A stretch of DNA of 64,000 bases from Synechococcus sp. AG-679-B05. GTDB lineage: Bacteria; Cyanobacteriota; Cyanobacteriia; PCC-6307; Cyanobiaceae. Positions within the stretch are counted from its first letter, which is position 1; every line of letters starts with the position of its first letter. Of the stretch, positions 35,998-45,940 are shown in pieces. Location of the stretch: assembly GCA_003210795.1 (NCBI GenBank), contig QCUJ01000001.1, positions 1-64,000 on the forward strand. Direction: 5' to 3'. Made by a program: the position numbers and the translations under genes. A model generated the notes under the pieces. It saw only the letters and a list, made by a program, of their open reading frames with translations, was not told the origin of the DNA and made no database searches.

Positions 35998-36070
35998 GAC
36001 GTCGTCCTTCTGCTGGAGATTGTCTGGACCTGATCAACAGATCCAAACAATGATCTTATCAAAAGGAGTT

Positions 36071-37978
36071 TTACATTCCCCGCTGCATCAGGGTTCCCAT
36101 CAACTCCGAACTGCGAGTTTGGAATCCTGCCAGCTCATTGGGTTCGAGTCCGCCAACGCTGAGCCGAGCCATGTCATAGAGATGTCTCGAAAGGTCCTTG
36201 GCCAGAACCTCTGTGGGGGATGTGCCACTGTCTCCCACCAGAACGCTGCCTGATTTGAGTTTCAGCAAGCCTTCCACCAATGGGTGACGGCGGTTCACCA
36301 ATAGAACGTGATGATCGGGCAGGCCTGGGAGTCGCTGCTCCATCAAGGCACCCATGTCGTTCAGCCGTCGCATCTGCTCGGGAAGAAGAATCATGGCCGG
36401 AGGTGCTGCATCCCCTTTCAGAGCCTGTACCTGGATCGACACTTTGTCGTTGCTCAGGGCATCCTTGATCAGATCCCTCAGACGATCAGATTCCGTTGTG
36501 CCGTCTTGATCGGCGAGCTCTGTGTCATTTTCGCGCAGACTTTCGTCCAGTTCCGCATCGACGCGCTGGAAGGTGAGTTCTCCATGACGCTGTTCCAGCC
36601 ATGGGATGAACTGGGTGTCGATCACGGTTTCCAGCTTCAGCACCTCCACCCCCTGGGAGGTCCACAGGTTCAGAGCTCCAGCCTGGGCGATGTCATCTGT
36701 GCTGTACAGCACACGCTTGTTGTTGTCGTCGTCGAGGCGGCTGCGATATCCCTCCAGAGTGGTGTAAGACCTGTTTTCAACAGCGATTGGATCAGCATCT
36801 TCGCCCTCTGAATCCATCTTGGCTGTGGTGCCGAACAGAATCAGTTCCGCCACCTGATCGGCAAACTTCTCATCCTCCATTGCGCCGATTTTGACGAATG
36901 GAGCCAGTGAATCCCAGGCTTCGGCATAGGCCTTGGGATCGTCTTTTTTAAGTGAACGCAGTCGATCCGCTACTTTTTTTGCAACAAAATTTCCGATGGA
37001 TCGCACCCGTCGGTCGGTCTGAAGAGCACTGCGGCTCACATTTAAAGGGATATCCGGTGAATCAATCACACCGCGGAGAGGCAGCAGATAACGCGGCACC
37101 ACTTCCTTGATGGAATCGCTGACAAAAACCTGGTTGCAGTAAAGCTTGATCTCGCCTTTCTCCCAGTCCGCCCGACCTGTCTGCTTCGGGAAGAACAGAA
37201 TTCCCTGCAGGTTGTAGGGATAATCCGTATTGAGATGCACCCAGAGCAGCGGATCACCCTGGAATGGGTACAGATAGTTGTACAGGTCGATGTAGTCCTG
37301 ATCGGTGAGCTCGCGAGCGCTCTTGCGCCACGGTGCCACCATCTTGTTGATTGTGTCCCCTTCCAGTTGCACCGGCACTGCCATGAAGTCGCAGTAGGTG
37401 TTGATCAGGGTTCGGATTCGTGCTGGTTCGAGATATTCCAGCTCTTCATCCATCAAATGAAGAATCACGTCTGTGCCCGGTTGGTCCCGTTCAGCAGCGC
37501 TGATGCTGAAATTGGGGGAGCCATCACAGCTCCAGAGCACGGCATCTCCATCCGGGCGAGCTGAGCGTGTAAGCAGGTCGACCCGTTTGGCAACCATGAA
37601 GCTCGAATAGAAGCCCAGGCCGAAGTGGCCAATGATTGCGTCGTCCTCCTGTTTGTATTTCTCGAGAAAATCCTCAGCGCTGGAAAACGCCACCTGATTG
37701 ATGTAGCGCTTCACCTCATCGGCTGTCATGCCGATGCCGTTGTCGCTGATGGTCAGGGTCTTGGCCTCACGATCAACCCTGATGCCAATGCAGCCTTCCT
37801 CCCCCTCACTGCAATCGCCAGCCATGGCCGCCATGCGGCGTTTGCTGATGGCATCCACACCGTTGCTCACCAGTTCCCGAAGGAAAACCTCATGGCCGGA
37901 ATAAACGGCCTTTTTGATGATCGGAAAGATGTTCTCGGTGTGGATCTGGATCTGACCCTGTTCGTCCATCACCGCCAT
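36071..37978 (-). CDS. htpG: Chaperone HtpG (Hsp90)
   Basis: 635-residue GHKL ATPase chaperone. Visible are FLRELVSNGVDAISKRR (cyanobacterial variant of the usual ELISNASDA), DNGIGMTADEVKRYINQVAFSSAEDF and GHFGLGFYSSFMVA for ATP binding, then middle and C-terminal domains. In cyanobacteria HtpG helps heat, oxidative and phycobilisome protein stability. Start at MAVMDEQGQIQIHTENIF. Normal length. Confidence 0.95.
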   Translation of the reverse strand: MAVMDEQGQIQIHTENIFPIIKKAVYSGHEVFLRELVSNGVDAISKRRMAAMAGDCSEGEEGCIGIRVDREAKTLTISDNGIGMTADEVKRYINQVAFSSAEDFLEKYKQEDDAIIGHFGLGFYSSFMVAKRVDLLTRSARPDGDAVLWSCDGSPNFSISAAERDQPGTDVILHLMDEELEYLEPARIRTLINTYCDFMAVPVQLEGDTINKMVAPWRKSARELTDQDYIDLYNYLYPFQGDPLLWVHLNTDYPYNLQGILFFPKQTGRADWEKGEIKLYCNQVFVSDSIKEVVPRYLLPLRGVIDSPDIPLNVSRSALQTDRRVRSIGNFVAKKVADRLRSLKKDDPKAYAEAWDSLAPFVKIGAMEDEKFADQVAELILFGTTAKMDSEGEDADPIAVENRSYTTLEGYRSRLDDDNNKRVLYSTDDIAQAGALNLWTSQGVEVLKLETVIDTQFIPWLEQRHGELTFQRVDAELDESLRENDTELADQDGTTESDRLRDLIKDALSNDKVSIQVQALKGDAAPPAMILLPEQMRRLNDMGALMEQRLPGLPDHHVLLVNRRHPLVEGLLKLKSGSVLVGDSGTSPTEVLAKDLSRHLYDMARLSVGGLEPNELAGFQTRSSELMGTLMQRGM

Positions 37979-38076
37979 GGCTTGCGCATTAAAAACAGAC
38001 CATAAGAACGTGCTGCTGACCTGCTCAACCCACTGGGGAGTGCAGGTCTCCGTACTTCAGCTGTTGCAGGGTTTGC

Positions 38077-38301
38077 TCAACTCACCTTCTGCAGATCCGG
38101 GCGTTCCTCGGGAAGGATGGCTCCTTCCACCGGACAAACCTGAAAGCAGATGCCGCAGTCGATGCAGGTGTCGAAATTGATCCAGTAGTAATCCGTTCCC
38201 TTCCTGTTCTTGCCCTGGCCCTGATCGATGCAGGCAACCGGGCAGGCATCCATGCAATCCGCGATCCCTTCGCACACATCGGTCACGATGCTGTGAGCCA
38301 T
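38077..38301 (-). CDS. Small bacterial-type ferredoxin (two Fe-S clusters)
   Basis: 74 residues from the ATG at 38301 (MAHSIVTDVCEGIADCMDAC). Cysteines are C-x5-C-x3-C-P-x2-C in CEGIADCMDACPVAC and CIDCGICFQVCP in the second half, giving one [3Fe-4S]- or [4Fe-4S]-type and one [4Fe-4S] cluster. The longer ORF-track start at 38343 is not supported. It resembles cyanobacterial FdxB-type ferredoxins. It is 26 bases after hisZ in transcription order. Confidence 0.9.
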   Translation of the reverse strand: MAHSIVTDVCEGIADCMDACPVACIDQGQGKNRKGTDYYWINFDTCIDCGICFQVCPVEGAILPEERPDLQKVS

Positions 38302-38327
38302 CAATTGTCCGGGAAGAACTGCAGAGT

Positions 38328-39500
38328 TTAAGAATCGAGCCAATCCAGTTGGAGATTTTGATTCCGGGCTGTGGTTTCGGCTTCAGTACGCGTGCTGCAT
38401 GGATGCAGTTCCAGCACGGCACTTCGTCCCTGCTGATGCCAGTGGCGTTGCCGCGCCAGGCCATCTTCCAGCTTTGAGCTGGGGGAGAACGCCACAAGAA
38501 CTGTAGGTAGGGGCGAGACGGTGCCCTCTCCGCTCAGCAATTCCCGGATCGGATCGATAGCAAAGCTGAACCCTGCCCCAAAAGCGAGTTGGGCAGGAGC
38601 ACCGCAGCGGCTTACCAAATCGTCGTATCGGCCTCCGCGGGCGATCACAACAGGCGCTGCACTGCCCTCACAAACCAGCTGAAACACCAGGCCGGTGTAG
38701 AGCTCGAAGTGGGGTTGGAAGGTTGGGTCCAGCTGGATCGCGATGCCCTGTTCAACCGCGAATGAATCCAGCTGTTTGCAGAGGCGCTCGAGATCGTCGA
38801 ACAAGTCCGTTGCTCCAAAAATCTGTCGCAGCTCTGAGAGGACCTGTTGCGGAGTTCCGCGGCAGCTCAACAGGGTCAGCAGTGTCGTTCGCAGATCGTC
38901 TGAAAGCCCCAACTCGATCAGGGCCAGGCGGTCGAACTGGATCAGGGCCGTTCGCACGGCCTCGCTCAAGTGGTCCGGAACCAGGCTGAGAAGGAGATCC
39001 ATCAGACCGGTATGCCCAACCAGCAGCCGGGGGCGGTGCGCTTGAACCAGGCCAAGGGTCTGCACCGATGCCATCAACAGGCTCAGCAGTTCCATCTCCG
39101 CTTCGATCGGCTCCACGCCGAACAGCTCAACGCCTGTCTGCAGGTTTTCCTCGATGCAATGACCGCCTTCATCGGCAGCGCGCGACTGGAAAACAGTTCC
39201 GGATGCCCAGAGCCGAAGCGGCCGAGGACGGGTCGCCAGTCGGGTGCAGGCTGCCCGTGCAATCGAAGCGGTCATCTCCGGTCTCAGACCCAGTGGTTCA
39301 TCCGCCACTAGTCGCACGATGTCAGAACTGGCAATGGCACCACCCGCCATCAGCGTGTCGAGACGCTCGACCCTTGGAGGGGAGACCTCGTCGTATCCCC
39401 ACATCCGAAACACGCCGGCAAGTTTTTCGCTGAGTTGCCGATTGGCATCCACTTGACGTGGATTCAGGTCTCTTGCGCCGGCAGCGGGTTGCAGCGCCAT
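38328..39500 (-). CDS. hisZ: ATP phosphoribosyltransferase regulatory subunit HisZ
   Basis: 390 residues, start at the ATG at 39500 ([17 protein letters not shown]). Histidyl-tRNA-synthetase-like fold with [27 protein letters not shown] and [15 protein letters not shown], but without the C-terminal tRNA-binding domain, as in HisZ. It activates the short-form HisG; hisG is not in this window. The extra 18 codons in the ORF track are unlikely. Could be confused with HisS, but HisS is longer. Confidence 0.88.
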   Translation of the reverse strand: MALQPAAGARDLNPRQVDANRQLSEKLAGVFRMWGYDEVSPPRVERLDTLMAGGAIASSDIVRLVADEPLGLRPEMTASIARAACTRLATRPRPLRLWASGTVFQSRAADEGGHCIEENLQTGVELFGVEPIEAEMELLSLLMASVQTLGLVQAHRPRLLVGHTGLMDLLLSLVPDHLSEAVRTALIQFDRLALIELGLSDDLRTTLLTLLSCRGTPQQVLSELRQIFGATDLFDDLERLCKQLDSFAVEQGIAIQLDPTFQPHFELYTGLVFQLVCEGSAAPVVIARGGRYDDLVSRCGAPAQLAFGAGFSFAIDPIRELLSGEGTVSPLPTVLVAFSPSSKLEDGLARQRHWHQQGRSAVLELHPCSTRTEAETTARNQNLQLDWLDS

Positions 39501-39522
39501 GGTCGGATGATTCGGCGACTTT

Positions 39523-40410
39523 TCAGGATCCCATGGCCGTGACTTCCGGTGCACCGAAATCCATTCCGGAAAGAGGTTTCACCTGGCCCAGAACCTCAAC
39601 GATGGCGTTGTGAAGCTTCGGACCTGAAGCCACCACACGTCCTTCCTGCAGGGAAAACGTATGGCCGTTGTAATCGCTGATCGTTCCTCCAGCGAGTTCC
39701 ACAAGCGCCACTCCGGCTGCCAGGTCCCAAGGGGCAAGACCGCGCTCCCAGTAACCGTCCTGACGGCCAGCGGCGACGAAAGCCAGATCAACGGCAGCGG
39801 CCCCTCCGCGGCGGACGCCCCTGGTGCGATGGGTGAACCAGCAGAACTCGGCATAGTTGTTGTCGAGTCGATAATGCCGGTCGTAGGCGAAGCCCGTTAC
39901 CAGCAGGGCATCGTCCAACCGCGAGCAATTCGTCACCCGAATGGGTTGATCGTTGCAGTGAGCTCCTAAACCGGGTGCTCCCCAGTAGGTCTCCCGGAGG
40001 AAGGGCACAGCGATGGCCCCCAATATGGGCTGCTGTTGATAGGTCAGACCGATTGACGTGGCAAAGAACGGGTAGCCATGGGCGAAGTTCGTGGTGCCAT
40101 CGAGCGGGTCGACGCACCAACGCAGGCCATCCTGAGAGCCTTCGGCACCGCTCTCTTCCGCCAGTACCGCGATGGTTGGTGTCTGCTCAGCCAGGACTTC
40201 CAGAACGATGCGTTCGGCGGCGAGGTCTGCATTGGTGACCAGATCACCTTGACGTCCCTTGCTTTCAATTGATGAGAGTTGGCCGTAGTGGCGCATCAGT
40301 TCAGCTCCGCCACGCTCGGCTGCTGTGCGAGCGACTTGAACCAGATGGTTGAGCTGCTCGGCTGTCAGCTGGGCAGCCTGCGCTGCATCTGCACAGTTCA
40401 TCGACGGCAT
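39523..40410 (-). CDS. Inositol monophosphatase family protein
   Basis: 295 residues from the ATG at 40410 ([11 protein letters not shown]). Metal motifs are [25 protein letters not shown] and [22 protein letters not shown], the IMPase set. Possible substrates are inositol phosphate or another sugar phosphate such as L-galactose or histidinol phosphate; the sequence does not decide. The ORF-track version extends over the neighbouring ferredoxin and is wrong at the N-terminus. It lies 4 bases after the 2Fe-2S ferredoxin gene on the same strand. Confidence 0.88.
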   Translation of the reverse strand: MPSMNCADAAQAAQLTAEQLNHLVQVARTAAERGGAELMRHYGQLSSIESKGRQGDLVTNADLAAERIVLEVLAEQTPTIAVLAEESGAEGSQDGLRWCVDPLDGTTNFAHGYPFFATSIGLTYQQQPILGAIAVPFLRETYWGAPGLGAHCNDQPIRVTNCSRLDDALLVTGFAYDRHYRLDNNYAEFCWFTHRTRGVRRGGAAAVDLAFVAAGRQDGYWERGLAPWDLAAGVALVELAGGTISDYNGHTFSLQEGRVVASGPKLHNAIVEVLGQVKPLSGMDFGAPEVTAMGS

Positions 40411-40414
40411 GGCT

Positions 40415-40798
40415 TCAGTCTCTCCAGGTCTCCAGTTCTTCGAGGGGAATGTCCCGGGTGACTGAACCGCGGCCGAAATGGCGACCGAACTGCAGGTCGT
40501 ACACCTCGTCTTCGTCCTGTGTTTCCGCTTCCAGCGGAGCGATCGCCCTTGCCACACAGAGAAGGCCGTAGCCACGGGCCCGAAGTTCCCTCGAAAGGCC
40601 CATGGCTTCATGTTGATCGAGTTCACCGCTTTGCACCCGCACGGCACAGCTGGTGCAACAGCCGTTTCGACATGAAAACGGCAAGGGATCACCCTGACGC
40701 TCAAAGCTCTGGAGGATGTATTCACCCTCCTCGACAAGGTGGCTGATGGTGCGGTTCTCCTGGCGCCAATGAATGGTGATTCTGTGGCTGGGGCGCAT
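40415..40798 (-). CDS. 2Fe-2S ferredoxin-like protein
   Basis: 127 residues from the ATG at 40798 (MRPSHRITIHWRQENRTISH). The cluster ligands are in SCRNGCCTSCAVRVQ plus GYGLLCVA, the plant-type [2Fe-2S] spacing C-x4-C-x2-C. The C-terminus carries a 40-residue extension ending DIPLEELETWRD that the classic PetF ferredoxin lacks. It may serve an enzyme such as an oxygenase or the IMPase neighbour's pathway; that is unknown. The ORF-track start at 40885 overlaps the tRNA and is rejected. Confidence 0.85.
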   Translation of the reverse strand: MRPSHRITIHWRQENRTISHLVEEGEYILQSFERQGDPLPFSCRNGCCTSCAVRVQSGELDQHEAMGLSRELRARGYGLLCVARAIAPLEAETQDEDEVYDLQFGRHFGRGSVTRDIPLEELETWRD

Positions 40799-40852
40799 GC
40801 AGTGCCGCTGGGAACACCCTGCTACATTGACACCTGCCCCATTCATGCCGGT

Positions 40853-40939
40853 GGAGAGCTGGCCGAGTGGTCGAAGGCGCAGCACTGGAAATGCTGTATA
40901 GGGGCAACTCTATCGAGGGTTCGAATCCCTCGCTCTCCG
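40853..40939 (+). tRNA. tRNA-Ser, anticodon GGA
   Basis: Acceptor stem GGAGAGC (40853-40859) pairs with GCTCTCC (40932-40938), discriminator G. The anticodon loop CTGGAAA gives GGA (reads UCC/UCU). The T arm is GGGTTCGAATCCC. A long variable arm marks it as a serine tRNA; 87 bases in all, CCA not encoded. Confidence 0.96.
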
Positions 40940-40943
40940 CTTC

Positions 40944-40971
40944 TCCGATCCTTAGGGATCGGATTTTTTTT
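40944..40971 (+). terminator. Terminator after tRNA-Ser
   Basis: TCCGATCC, loop TTAG, GGATCGGA then eight T: a perfect 8-base stem and T-run ending the tRNA transcript. Confidence 0.9.
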
Positions 40972-41057
40972 GTCGATTTTCAATTTGTGGTGGCTTGAAA
41001 TAATGTGCGATTAGATGTTTTCGCGTTGACAGTTGATCTGATTCATTCAGACCCGGT

Positions 41058-41879
41058 TCAACCGAATCGACCAGAAACATAATCTTGCGTCACTTGTTGC
41101 TGCGGGGAATTGAAGATCTTTTCAGTCTCATTAAATTCGACTAGGTAACCCACTTTTCCGGTTCCCCCTTCCACTGACTCAGCATTGAAAAAGGCGGTCA
41201 TATCACTTACTCTGACTGCCTGCTGCATGTTGTGAGTAACGATCACAATCGTGAAGCTTTTTTTGAGTTCGTGCATCGTTTCCTCGATCTTCAGAGTCGA
41301 GATCGGATCGAGAGCAGAACATGGTTCATCCATTAGAATGACTTCCGGCTGGATGGCAATCGTTCTTGCAATGCAGAGGCGCTGCTGTTGACCACCGGAT
41401 AGGGAATATCCACTTTCGTTCAGTTTGTCTTTGCACTCGTCCCATACAGCTGCCTGGCGAAGAGATCGCTCCACCAATTCATTCATCTCTCCGGTGTAGC
41501 CATTGATCCTGGCGCCGAACGCGATGTTTTCATAAATACTTTTAGGGAATGGATTGGGTTGTTGAAACACCATTCCGATGCGACGACGGACTTCTACGGG
41601 ATCAACATTGGGTCCGTAGAGATCAACCCCATCAAACAAGACGCGACCTTTGAGCGAGCAGCCTTCAATTAAGTCGTTCATCCGGTTCAGCGCACGCAAA
41701 ACCGTTGACTTGCCACAGCCTGATGGTCCGATGAAAGCCGTTACTTTCCCTTTTGGAATATCGCAGAACACGTTCTTGACGGCTTCGTTGGATCCATAGC
41801 TGATGGTCGCGTTCTGCAGCGAAAGGACGGGCTCGCTGGACAGCTCGATCTCCTCGGTTTGGCTGGTGGAAAGATTCAT
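41058..41879 (-). CDS. pstB: Phosphate ABC transporter ATPase
   Basis: 273 residues. Walker [21 protein letters not shown], signature [17 protein letters not shown], Walker [14 protein letters not shown] and [13 protein letters not shown] are the PstB pattern, including the [13 protein letters not shown] stretch. Energises high-affinity phosphate import. Third gene of pstC-pstA-pstB on the minus strand. Confidence 0.96.
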   Translation of the reverse strand: MNLSTSQTEEIELSSEPVLSLQNATISYGSNEAVKNVFCDIPKGKVTAFIGPSGCGKSTVLRALNRMNDLIEGCSLKGRVLFDGVDLYGPNVDPVEVRRRIGMVFQQPNPFPKSIYENIAFGARINGYTGEMNELVERSLRQAAVWDECKDKLNESGYSLSGGQQQRLCIARTIAIQPEVILMDEPCSALDPISTLKIEETMHELKKSFTIVIVTHNMQQAVRVSDMTAFFNAESVEGGTGKVGYLVEFNETEKIFNSPQQQVTQDYVSGRFG

Positions 41880-41937
41880 GGCTGAGAACAGTTACTGGTG
41901 AGGAGATTGCAAGCTGAATGGTGTTGATGACCGTTGA

Positions 41938-42855
41938 TCATCTTGATGCGAATCGGCCCAGCCAGCGGGACAATAAATTGAGGAATAGAATCATTGCCAC
42001 GAGTACAAAGGATGCTGACCATGCGAGCTGGTTGTGAAATTCATAGGGCATGATCGCGAAGTTGTAAATAAGAACCGACAGGGATGCAATTGGTGCAAGT
42101 AATCCATCCCCACTGACCAAGTCCGACCAATAGGGAGAAAATAAAGCTGTAAAAATAAGCGGTGCAGTCTCTCCAGCAGCCCTTGCGATGGAGAGCACCA
42201 CGCCGGTTGCAATGGGTGTAAAAGCTGTCGGCAATGTAATCCGCGCGATCATCACAAAACGGGATGCACCAATTCCCAGTGCAGCGCGGCGTAGATCATC
42301 GGTTACAAGCTTGAGCCCTTCGTCGGTGGTTTTGATCACGGTTGGCAACATCAAGATCGCCAGAGCCATTCCTCCTGCCAGGGCGCTGTATGCATTTCCG
42401 AAGAGCACCCTGCTCGTCACGATTGTGCCGTAAATGAATACACCCGCGATGATTGATGGCACTCCCGATAACACGTTGGTGCCAAAGCGTATGAACTGTG
42501 CGAACCACCCACTGCGTGAATATTCAGCTAGAAAAATTCCACCACCCACGCCAACCGGGATTGCAATCAATGCGGCGACGAGGGTCACAACCAGTGTGCC
42601 GACAATCGCATTGGCAATCCCACCACCCTCCAAACCAGGCGGTGGGGGAAGTTCGGTCAATAAGTTGAGGCCGAGGGTGCTGCCCCCCTTGATCAATACA
42701 TAACCAAGAACAAGGACCAGCGGCAGAACAGCAATGCCTGAAAAGAGGGCGGCAACAACCGTGAGGAAACGACTGCCGATATTGCGTGCCGCCCTTGGTT
42801 GGTAGGAGAGATCTGGCAGCCCGTCCGTTGTGCGTCGAGAGGATGTGAAGGACAT
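41938..42855 (-). CDS. pstA: Phosphate ABC transporter permease PstA
   Basis: 305 residues, six membrane spans; PstA signature LTDDLRR.ALGIGASRF region appears as LVTDDLRRAALGIGASRFVMI with FIYGTIVTSRVLF. The start at MSFTSSRRTTDG follows pstC by one base. Forms the phosphate channel with PstC. Confidence 0.94.
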   Translation of the reverse strand: MSFTSSRRTTDGLPDLSYQPRAARNIGSRFLTVVAALFSGIAVLPLVLVLGYVLIKGGSTLGLNLLTELPPPPGLEGGGIANAIVGTLVVTLVAALIAIPVGVGGGIFLAEYSRSGWFAQFIRFGTNVLSGVPSIIAGVFIYGTIVTSRVLFGNAYSALAGGMALAILMLPTVIKTTDEGLKLVTDDLRRAALGIGASRFVMIARITLPTAFTPIATGVVLSIARAAGETAPLIFTALFSPYWSDLVSGDGLLAPIASLSVLIYNFAIMPYEFHNQLAWSASFVLVAMILFLNLLSRWLGRFASR

Positions 42856-42856
42856 A

Positions 42857-43807
42857 TCAGTACTTAAGGCTGAGACGTTTCACCAACCACCGAGCCATCA
42901 CATTGACCCCAAGGGTCAGAACAATCAACACGAATGCTGCATACATGAGCGATGACACCTGTGACCCATCCGCCTCGCCGAACTGATTGGCAAGCATTGC
43001 GGCAATGGTGTTGCCGGGAGCCAGCAGTGAAAAGCTGAAATTGTTGGAATTGCCGATGATCATCGTGACGGCCATGGTTTCGCCCATGGCTCGACCGAGG
43101 GCAAGCATCACACCGCCCACGATGCCTGAGACCGCTGCCGGAAGAATCACGTTGATGATGGCCCCCCAACGGGTGGTTCCCACGCCATACGCGGCCTGGC
43201 GCAGTTTCCCTGGAACCTGATTGAGGGAGTCTCTGGAAATGGCAGTGATGATCGGAAGGATCATCACGACCAGAATCAAAACCGCAGGGATCGTTCCGGG
43301 TCCCATCGGTGGGGTGCTGAACATCGGCAACCAATGGAAAGCCGTGTGCAGGAACTCGAGAGCTGGCCTAATGAAAGGCTCCATCACAAAGATGGCCCAC
43401 AGTCCCAGCACCACTGAGGGGATCGCTGCAAGCAGCTCAACCATCAGACCGAGCAGATTGCGGATGCTTTTGGGAATGATGTTTTCGGTGATGAAAATGG
43501 CCGTTCCCACCCCCAGCGGCACCGCGATGATGAGAGACAGCAGTGAGGTGAGCAACGTGCCGTAAATGGCAGCGCCGGCACCGTATTCATCATCAACAGG
43601 ATTCCAGTTGGAAGTCACCAGAAACTCCAACCCGTAACGACCCATTGCTTCCAGACTGCCCTGGAAGACAACGATCAAAATTGCAAAAAGAACAACTGCG
43701 ACGACAGAAGCCAGGGCAATAGTGATGTTTTTGAAACCAAGGTCGACCAACTTTTCTGCAAAAGGTCGGTTTCGAAGTCGATACAGGTGGTCCTGATCCG
43801 GAGCCAT
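42857..43807 (-). CDS. pstC: Phosphate ABC transporter permease PstC
   Basis: 316 residues, six spans, permease loop RDSLNQVPGKLRQAAYGVGTTRWGAII and LLGLMVELLAAIPSVVLGLWAIFV. First gene of the minus-strand pst operon, with a possible Pho box upstream. No pstS binding-protein gene is adjacent; in marine Synechococcus pstS copies are often elsewhere. Confidence 0.94.
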   Translation of the reverse strand: MAPDQDHLYRLRNRPFAEKLVDLGFKNITIALASVVAVVLFAILIVVFQGSLEAMGRYGLEFLVTSNWNPVDDEYGAGAAIYGTLLTSLLSLIIAVPLGVGTAIFITENIIPKSIRNLLGLMVELLAAIPSVVLGLWAIFVMEPFIRPALEFLHTAFHWLPMFSTPPMGPGTIPAVLILVVMILPIITAISRDSLNQVPGKLRQAAYGVGTTRWGAIINVILPAAVSGIVGGVMLALGRAMGETMAVTMIIGNSNNFSFSLLAPGNTIAAMLANQFGEADGSQVSSLMYAAFVLIVLTLGVNVMARWLVKRLSLKY

Positions 43808-43856
43808 TCCCGCGATGTCATGACCCCTTCAAGTTATCGACTTATGTGCCCCATCT

Positions 43857-43874
43857 CACTAAGGCTGGTTTAAG
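43857..43874 (-). promoter_or_regulatory. Possible Pho box upstream of pstC
   Basis: On the minus strand, CTTAAACCAGCCTTAGTG lies about 50 bases before the pstC ATG: two 8-base half-sites beginning CTTA, 11 bases apart, as in cyanobacterial PhoB/SphR boxes. Match is partial. Confidence 0.35.
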
Positions 43875-43951
43875 GCCGTAATCCACTTTGAGTGCACTGG
43901 TCTGGTCGCTCTGGAACCGGCCGTTAACTTGGATGTTCAAAGGCTGTCGGT

Positions 43952-45940
43952 ATGGGCCGGATCGTTGGAATCGACCTGGGAACGACCAACTCGGTTGTGG
44001 CAGTCCTCGAGGCTGGCCGTCCCCATGTGATTGCCAATGCTGAAGGCGGCCGCACAACACCTTCAGTGGTGGGGTACAGCAAGGATCAGGAGCTCGTTGT
44101 TGGTCAGCTCGCCCGACGCCAGCTCGTGCTCAGCCCACGCAACACGTTCTCTAATCTCAAACGCTTTGTTGGACGGGACTGGGATGAACTCGAAGACAGC
44201 AGCCTGTCGGTTCCATACACCGTTCGTGCCAACGATCGCGGCCAGGTCCGGGTGCCCTGCCCGGTCACGGAACGGGAGTATGCACCCGAGGAACTTGTGG
44301 CCAGCATCATCCGCAAACTGGTCGATGACGCGAGCACTTATTTGGGTGAACCTGTCGAAGCGGCGGTGGTCACCGTTCCTGCGTACTTCAATGACGCTCA
44401 ACGACAGGCCACCAGGGATGCAGGCCGTCTCGCCGGTATTTCAGTTGAGCGGATCCTCAATGAACCCACAGCAGCGGCCCTTGCCTACGGCTTCGATAGA
44501 AGTGCGGTACGTAGAGCGTTGGTGTTTGACCTCGGTGGTGGCACCTTCGATGTCTCTCTGCTGCGAATTGCCAACGGCGTTTTCGATGTAAAAGCCACCA
44601 ACGGTGACACCCAGCTGGGGGGAAATGATTTTGATCAACGCATCGTTGATTGGCTTGCTGATGCTTTTGAAAAAGAGCATGGCGTGGACCTTCGGCGTGA
44701 TCGTCAGGCCCTTCAGCGCCTAACCGAAGCGGCTGAGAAGGCGAAGCAGGAGTTGTCGGGCGTGATGAGCACACCCATCTCACTGCCGTTCATCGCTACC
44801 GGAGACAACGGGCCGCTTCATGTTGAAACCAGCCTGGATCGCAGCACGTTTGAAGGCCTCTGCCCGGATTTGCTCGATCGTCTGCTCACTCCAGTTCAGG
44901 CGGCACTGCGGGACTCAGGCTGGGCCGCTGATGACATCGATGATGTCGTTCTTGTGGGCGGAGCAACACGCATGCCGATGGTGCAGCAGCTGGTGCGAAC
45001 GCTGGTTCCGCTGGATCCCTGTCAATCGGTCAATCCTGATGAGGTGGTGGCGATTGGTGCCGCGGTCCAGGCAGGGATTCTCACGGGCGAACTTCGGGAT
45101 CTGCTTCTGAATGACGTCACACCTCTTTCCCTGGGTCTGGAGACTGTCGGTGGGTTGATGAAGGTTTTGATTCCCAGGAACACTCCCATCCCTGTGCGTC
45201 AGTCGGATGTTTTCAGCACCTCAGAGACCAATCAGTCCTCCGTTGAAATTCACGTGTGGCAAGGGGAACGTCAGATGGCGGCTGACAACAAATCCCTGGG
45301 ACGGTTCCGCCTTTCCGGGATTCCTCCCGCCCCGCGCGGCGTTCCTCAAGTGCAGGTGGCCTTTGATATCGATGCCAACGGCCTACTGCAGGTCAGTGCG
45401 ACGGACCGCACCACGGGCCGTAAGCAATCGGTATCCATTCAGGGCGGATCCAATCTCAATGAAGATGAGGTGACAGCTCTGCTGGCTGAGGCGAAAGCGC
45501 GGGCCGATGAAGACCGCCGCAAACGCAACCAGATCGAACGCAGCAACCGCGCTCAGACGCTGGTCGCTCAGGCGGAACGGCGTTTACGCGATGCAGCCCT
45601 CGAGTTGGGTCCCTATGGAGCGGAGAGGCAACAGCGTGCGGTGGAAATGGCGATGCGCGATGTGCAGGACTGTCTCGCCCAGGACGACCTGCAGGAACTC
45701 GATCTCTGTGTAAGCGGACTGGAAGAAGCTCTCTTTGGTCTGAACCGTCGTTTGTCGGCGGAGCGACAGGTGGATGGCAATCCCCTACAGGGAATTCGCA
45801 GCACCCTCGGATCCCTCAAGGACGAGCTGTTTGCTGACGACTGGGAGGATGACCCGTGGGCTGCCCCCAGTCGCGGCCCCCGCGATCGGGGCATGGGTCG
45901 ACGGGATTCCGATCCCTGGGACGATGACTTCTACCGCTGA
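43952..45940 (+). CDS. dnaK: Hsp70 chaperone DnaK (DnaK3-like)
   Basis: 662 residues. Hsp70 signatures: VGIDLGTTNSVVAV, FDLGGGTFDVSLLRI and VVLVGGATRMPMVQQLV, followed by a substrate domain, and a C-terminal tail ending WEDDPWAAP...DPWDDDFYR that lacks EEVD and resembles the divergent DnaK3-type tails. Divergent from pstC. Its last 17 bases overlap the J-domain gene, so the pair is co-translated. Confidence 0.93.
   Translation: MGRIVGIDLGTTNSVVAVLEAGRPHVIANAEGGRTTPSVVGYSKDQELVVGQLARRQLVLSPRNTFSNLKRFVGRDWDELEDSSLSVPYTVRANDRGQVRVPCPVTEREYAPEELVASIIRKLVDDASTYLGEPVEAAVVTVPAYFNDAQRQATRDAGRLAGISVERILNEPTAAALAYGFDRSAVRRALVFDLGGGTFDVSLLRIANGVFDVKATNGDTQLGGNDFDQRIVDWLADAFEKEHGVDLRRDRQALQRLTEAAEKAKQELSGVMSTPISLPFIATGDNGPLHVETSLDRSTFEGLCPDLLDRLLTPVQAALRDSGWAADDIDDVVLVGGATRMPMVQQLVRTLVPLDPCQSVNPDEVVAIGAAVQAGILTGELRDLLLNDVTPLSLGLETVGGLMKVLIPRNTPIPVRQSDVFSTSETNQSSVEIHVWQGERQMAADNKSLGRFRLSGIPPAPRGVPQVQVAFDIDANGLLQVSATDRTTGRKQSVSIQGGSNLNEDEVTALLAEAKARADEDRRKRNQIERSNRAQTLVAQAERRLRDAALELGPYGAERQQRAVEMAMRDVQDCLAQDDLQELDLCVSGLEEALFGLNRRLSAERQVDGNPLQGIRSTLGSLKDELFADDWEDDPWAAPSRGPRDRGMGRRDSDPWDDDFYR

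Noticed and set aside
38057-38497. 146-codon minus ORF
   Set aside because: Out of frame with the Fe-S cysteines of the ferredoxin and overlaps hisZ.
40739-41014. 91-codon plus ORF
   Set aside because: Passes through tRNA-Ser and its terminator; not a protein gene.
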